Shown here: in pieces, positions 3,229 through 5,702 of the stretch | Layout of the letters: each line of letters begins with the position of its first letter | Numbering within the stretch: position 1 is the stretch's first letter | Source of the DNA: Tannerella sp. | GTDB taxonomy: Bacteria; Bacteroidota; Bacteroidia; Bacteroidales; Tannerellaceae | Direction: 5' to 3' | Assembly (NCBI GenBank): GCA_031290635.1 | Contig: JAITNE010000075.1 | Location: 1 to 5,702 of the forward strand | DNA: 5,702 bases | Position numbers and translations under genes: made by a program | The notes under the pieces: generated by a model | The model's database searches: none | Told to the model about the DNA's origin: nothing | What the model saw: the letters and a program-made list of their open reading frames with translations, nothing else

Positions 3229-5702
3229 TTAATTAAAACGGAAAGATTTCATCCGGCGATTATAATAAAAGCTAAGGCCGGTCTTAGTGATTTCACCCTC
3301 GAAAAGACTTTCGTAGTCCTTGCGTCGAAATATCTTTACCGAACGTGAACCGCTTACATCCAGCCGATATTCCATAGATATGTCGTCCAGCAGAAGGCGG
3401 TCGCCCAGAGCAGGGTCTTTCGTAGAATACCTCAGACCGAGTTCGGTCTTGAGTCTGTCGGTCATAAATGTCTTGTAGAAACGTCCGAGATAATCAATCC
3501 TTCGACCCATGCCGTAAGTGCCGTCGTAAGTATGAACATCGAATGAAAACGGCACTTCACCCATCAAACTGCCGAGCATGTTCTTGATTTCACGCTGAAG
3601 CAGACTGTTGAGCGCAGCCCCTACGTTGAGGTTGTCGCTGCCTGTACCGCTGCCCGAAAGATAGATGCCGGCGACCAGCAAACTGACGGCTTGCTTGCTG
3701 CGCTCCTCGCTTCCCATAGCTGTAAGCTGGTTTTGCGCCGCAGCGTCGGTAGGAGCTTCAAGCAGAAACTGCACGGAAACGTCTTCAAGATTATCCTTCA
3801 TCTGAATGCCGGTGTTGAAGTCAACCATGCGCGACTGTCCGTCGAAATTGACCGTAGAACGTACCCGCGAGTAAGCCGAAACATCCAGATAAGGGTTCTC
3901 AGGCCGACCTTTCCAGTCGATATAACCGCCGGTGCGGATAGTGAAATCGGTCAGTGGAATGACGGGAATAGAGTAGCGCATCGAGCCTTCGGCAATGGTG
4001 TAGCGGCCATTCAGACTGACTTCGCCCTGCGGAGTATATCTGAACGAGAGCGAGCCGCCGCCGCGCAACTCGACGTGGTTAGTACGCGCTTCATCCAAAT
4101 CAACCCTGACGCGCACCGTAGGGTCGATGCTGATTGTAAGCAGAACGTCCGTACCTCCGCTGACGGCAAAACTTCGAGCCATACGGGTAAAACTCAACGG
4201 GCGACGCTGACGGCGCGGCAGAGTGTCGGCAAAATAAGTGAAGTTGACCAGCCCCTCGAAGCCGTCCTGCACGTCGAGGCGCGAATCAGCCAAGATGCAG
4301 GTCAGGTTAGTGCTTCCGGGGATATGCAGATTGCCGCGCAGCCGCATCGCCTGTAACGCGCCCTGCAGGGTAATGTTAGCGTCCAGAAAGAGTTTGCCGT
4401 AGGCGATGTTGTCGGCATTCTTGCGAGAATCAATCAGTTGGACGTTCGAGGCGGCAAGTTTGAGGTCTGCCGCAGGAACATCGCTCGTGATGGAATTTAT
4501 CCTGCCGGTGATAACAAAAGGGTTGTTGTGGGCGTCGTAAACCTTGTAATTGTCGAAAAGAATATTATTTCCTTTGATAATTATTTCCTGCTCGTCGAAG
4601 CGCAGGGCGGTGGCGGAGGATGGAATAAACGCCGTAGCATCGTCAAGGCGCAAACTGCCGTCAATAAGAGGCTGCGCGGACGTGCCGGAGATATTAATCC
4701 GGCCAACCAGAGAGCCGGCTAAAGTCGCCAAACTGTCGGGGATAAAAGGAGAGATGATGGATAAAGGAAGATGATCGATGGAGATAAGACCTTCGATAAG
4801 GCCTTTTTCGTCGGATGAGTTGGTGGATTGGGTGGGGATGACGGTGTCTTGGGTGGATGAGTTGGTGGATTCGCTTGATTCATGGTAGAGCGCCGAAAGC
4901 GAAGCAACTTCTTTGGAAGAATGAAAAACGTGCATATCTACCTGATGCCGGCCTCTATCTAAAGGCATATAGGATGCGTTAAGCAGAATTTCGCCAATAC
5001 GACCGTTGTTGTAGAATAAATTATCGACGTCGCAGTCTCCCAAAATCATAAACGAAGACTCGTGAGGCTGATACCGTAATCCCATATTCAAAATCCCCTT
5101 CAAAGGAGGCATAAAACTAAATCCGCTCGATACATCCGCAAGATCAATCTGATTAAATTCGACCATAATCTCGCTATAAACATCATCCGAAGAAAAAATA
5201 TTATCATCCGAAGAATGAATCCATACCGAAGAATTTGCGTTCCCTTGCAATCGCAGATTAGCTTTTATATCCTTAAAACTTTTGAAGTGTACATAATTAT
5301 CTTCATTGACCGTAAAAGGCATAAACGCGATAACAGGCTTCTGCGTAGCACATCCCCCTCCGGGGGCTTGGGGGCTGTTATTCTTTGGATAGAGCTTGAA
5401 CTCAAACCCGCCGTCCATCGCCTTGCGGGCATTAATCCCCAAAAACAGCCCGCAATTGCCGCGACTGTCCGTGAAGGTGACAAACATATCAGCGTCCCTG
5501 TCATTCCCGAACACATAACCCGACGCAGTAGCTTGAAATGCTTCCTGATTGCGAAACCGCTTCTTGGTAACATCAGCACGGTATTGCAAACCAGCAGAAT
5601 CAGTGTAAACACCAAAACGGATGGTATCAATCTTCAGCGTATCCTTGACCAAAGCCAGCATGTCGGCGTCAATCGCCAGCCCGCTGCCCGGCGAACAAAC
5701 AA
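3229..5702 (-). CDS. tamB: TamB, translocation and assembly module (C-terminal part, 5' truncated by window edge)
   Basis: The frame is open from the right edge (first whole codon 5700-5698) to TAA at 3231-3229, giving 823 residues. The ATG at 5661 is internal, not the start: codons continue upstream without a stop, and family members usually exceed 1300 residues. TamB is anchored in the inner membrane by an N-terminal helix (not in this window) and spans the periplasm as a long beta-sheet groove that meets its Omp85 partner in the outer membrane. The sequence shows the repetitive beta-strand pattern of this family. It also has C-terminal hallmarks of the TamB/DUF490 domain: a GYIDWKGRPENPYLDVSA stretch (about 3883-3927), an EERSKQAVSLLVAGIYLSG segment (about 3655-3710), a conserved tail of alternating strands with YSTKDPALGDRLLLDDISMEY (about 3355-3425), and a final FEGEITKTGLSFYYNR. 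A Ser/Thr-rich linker lies at about 4810-4875 and a repeat-like Pro/Gly insert at about 5348-5385. tamL follows after 12 bp, as expected for an operon. The family call is firm; the substrate is unknown. Confidence 0.93.
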   Translation of the reverse strand, partial: VCSPGSGLAIDADMLALVKDTLKIDTIRFGVYTDSAGLQYRADVTKKRFRNQEAFQATASGYVFGNDRDADMFVTFTDSRGNCGLFLGINARKAMDGGFEFKLYPKNNSPQAPGGGCATQKPVIAFMPFTVNEDNYVHFKSFKDIKANLRLQGNANSSVWIHSSDDNIFSSDDVYSEIMVEFNQIDLADVSSGFSFMPPLKGILNMGLRYQPHESSFMILGDCDVDNLFYNNGRIGEILLNASYMPLDRGRHQVDMHVFHSSKEVASLSALYHESSESTNSSTQDTVIPTQSTNSSDEKGLIEGLISIDHLPLSIISPFIPDSLATLAGSLVGRINISGTSAQPLIDGSLRLDDATAFIPSSATALRFDEQEIIIKGNNILFDNYKVYDAHNNPFVITGRINSITSDVPAADLKLAASNVQLIDSRKNADNIAYGKLFLDANITLQGALQAMRLRGNLHIPGSTNLTCILADSRLDVQDGFEGLVNFTYFADTLPRRQRRPLSFTRMARSFAVSGGTDVLLTISIDPTVRVRVDLDEARTNHVELRGGGSLSFRYTPQGEVSLNGRYTIAEGSMRYSIPVIPLTDFTIRTGGYIDWKGRPENPYLDVSAYSRVRSTVNFDGQSRMVDFNTGIQMKDNLEDVSVQFLLEAPTDAAAQNQLTAMGSEERSKQAVSLLVAGIYLSGSGTGSDNLNVGAALNSLLQREIKNMLGSLMGEVPFSFDVHTYDGTYGMGRRIDYLGRFYKTFMTDRLKTELGLRYSTKDPALGDRLLLDDISMEYRLDVSGSRSVKIFRRKDYESLFEGEITKTGLSFYYNRRMKSFRFN
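4813..4871 (-). repeat. Duplicated 17-bp segment in the tamB Ser/Thr-rich linker
   Basis: The same 17 bp (GGATGAGTTGGTGGATT on the plus strand) occurs at 4813-4829 and 4855-4871, 42 bp apart. It encodes STNSS twice in a Ser/Thr/Gln-rich run between two beta-rich parts of TamB. The spacing keeps frame. It looks like a local duplication in a flexible linker. Confidence 0.7.
5354..5375 (-). repeat. GC-rich palindromic repeat translated inside tamB
   Basis: CCCCC-TCC-GGGGG (5354-5366) is followed by CTTGGGGGC. Read in tamB it gives SPQAPGGGCA, between the beta-rich FEFKLYPKN and PVIAFMPFTVNEDNY segments. Pro/Gly/Cys content and base composition differ sharply from the surroundings, which suggests an in-frame repeat insertion of roughly 14 codons. 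Confidence 0.5.

Overview
The window is a repeat-rich stretch of a Bacteroidota chromosome, most likely order Bacteroidales. This rests on a lipoprotein-type TamA relative (TamL) paired with TamB, the absence of Shine-Dalgarno-like starts, and heptamer and GC-palindrome intergenic repeats of a kind familiar from that phylum. The genus cannot be named from the sequence.

There are two real genes, both on the minus strand. tamB (3229 to beyond 5702) enters from the right edge, and only its C-terminal 823 codons are present. tamL (433-3216) follows it: its first in-frame ATG lies 12 bp past the tamB stop, so the pair looks like an operon. TamB is an inner-membrane-anchored periplasmic bridge. TamL is an Omp85-family outer-membrane beta-barrel with a lipidated N-terminus. 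Together they form the translocation and assembly module, which serves outer-membrane protein insertion and/or lipid transport.

The notable feature is a block of about 471 bp (2714-3184) between the tamL start and its lipobox. It consists of at least four repeat families: AATTGAG heptamers, a GC-rich palindrome, REP-like 26-mers in 42-bp units, and a degenerate 9-bp repeat. An identical 8-bp sequence, AAATAATT, flanks it at 2706-2713 and 3177-3184. Removing the block together with one flank joins the two halves in frame into MKHNIAGITSIIILILAAC, a textbook lipoprotein signal peptide. This suggests the repeats split the signal peptide of tamL. The reading frame stays open through all 157 inserted codons. 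The heptamers change length in steps not divisible by three, so the locus could switch TamL on and off, though that is inference.

Downstream of tamL (1-432) I see no gene. This stretch holds a nine-unit heptamer array that starts right after the stop codon, a REP-like palindrome related to those upstream of tamL, and a cluster of small perfect hairpins reaching the left edge. Repeat invasion may also have entered tamB at 5354-5375, where a GC palindrome is translated in frame.
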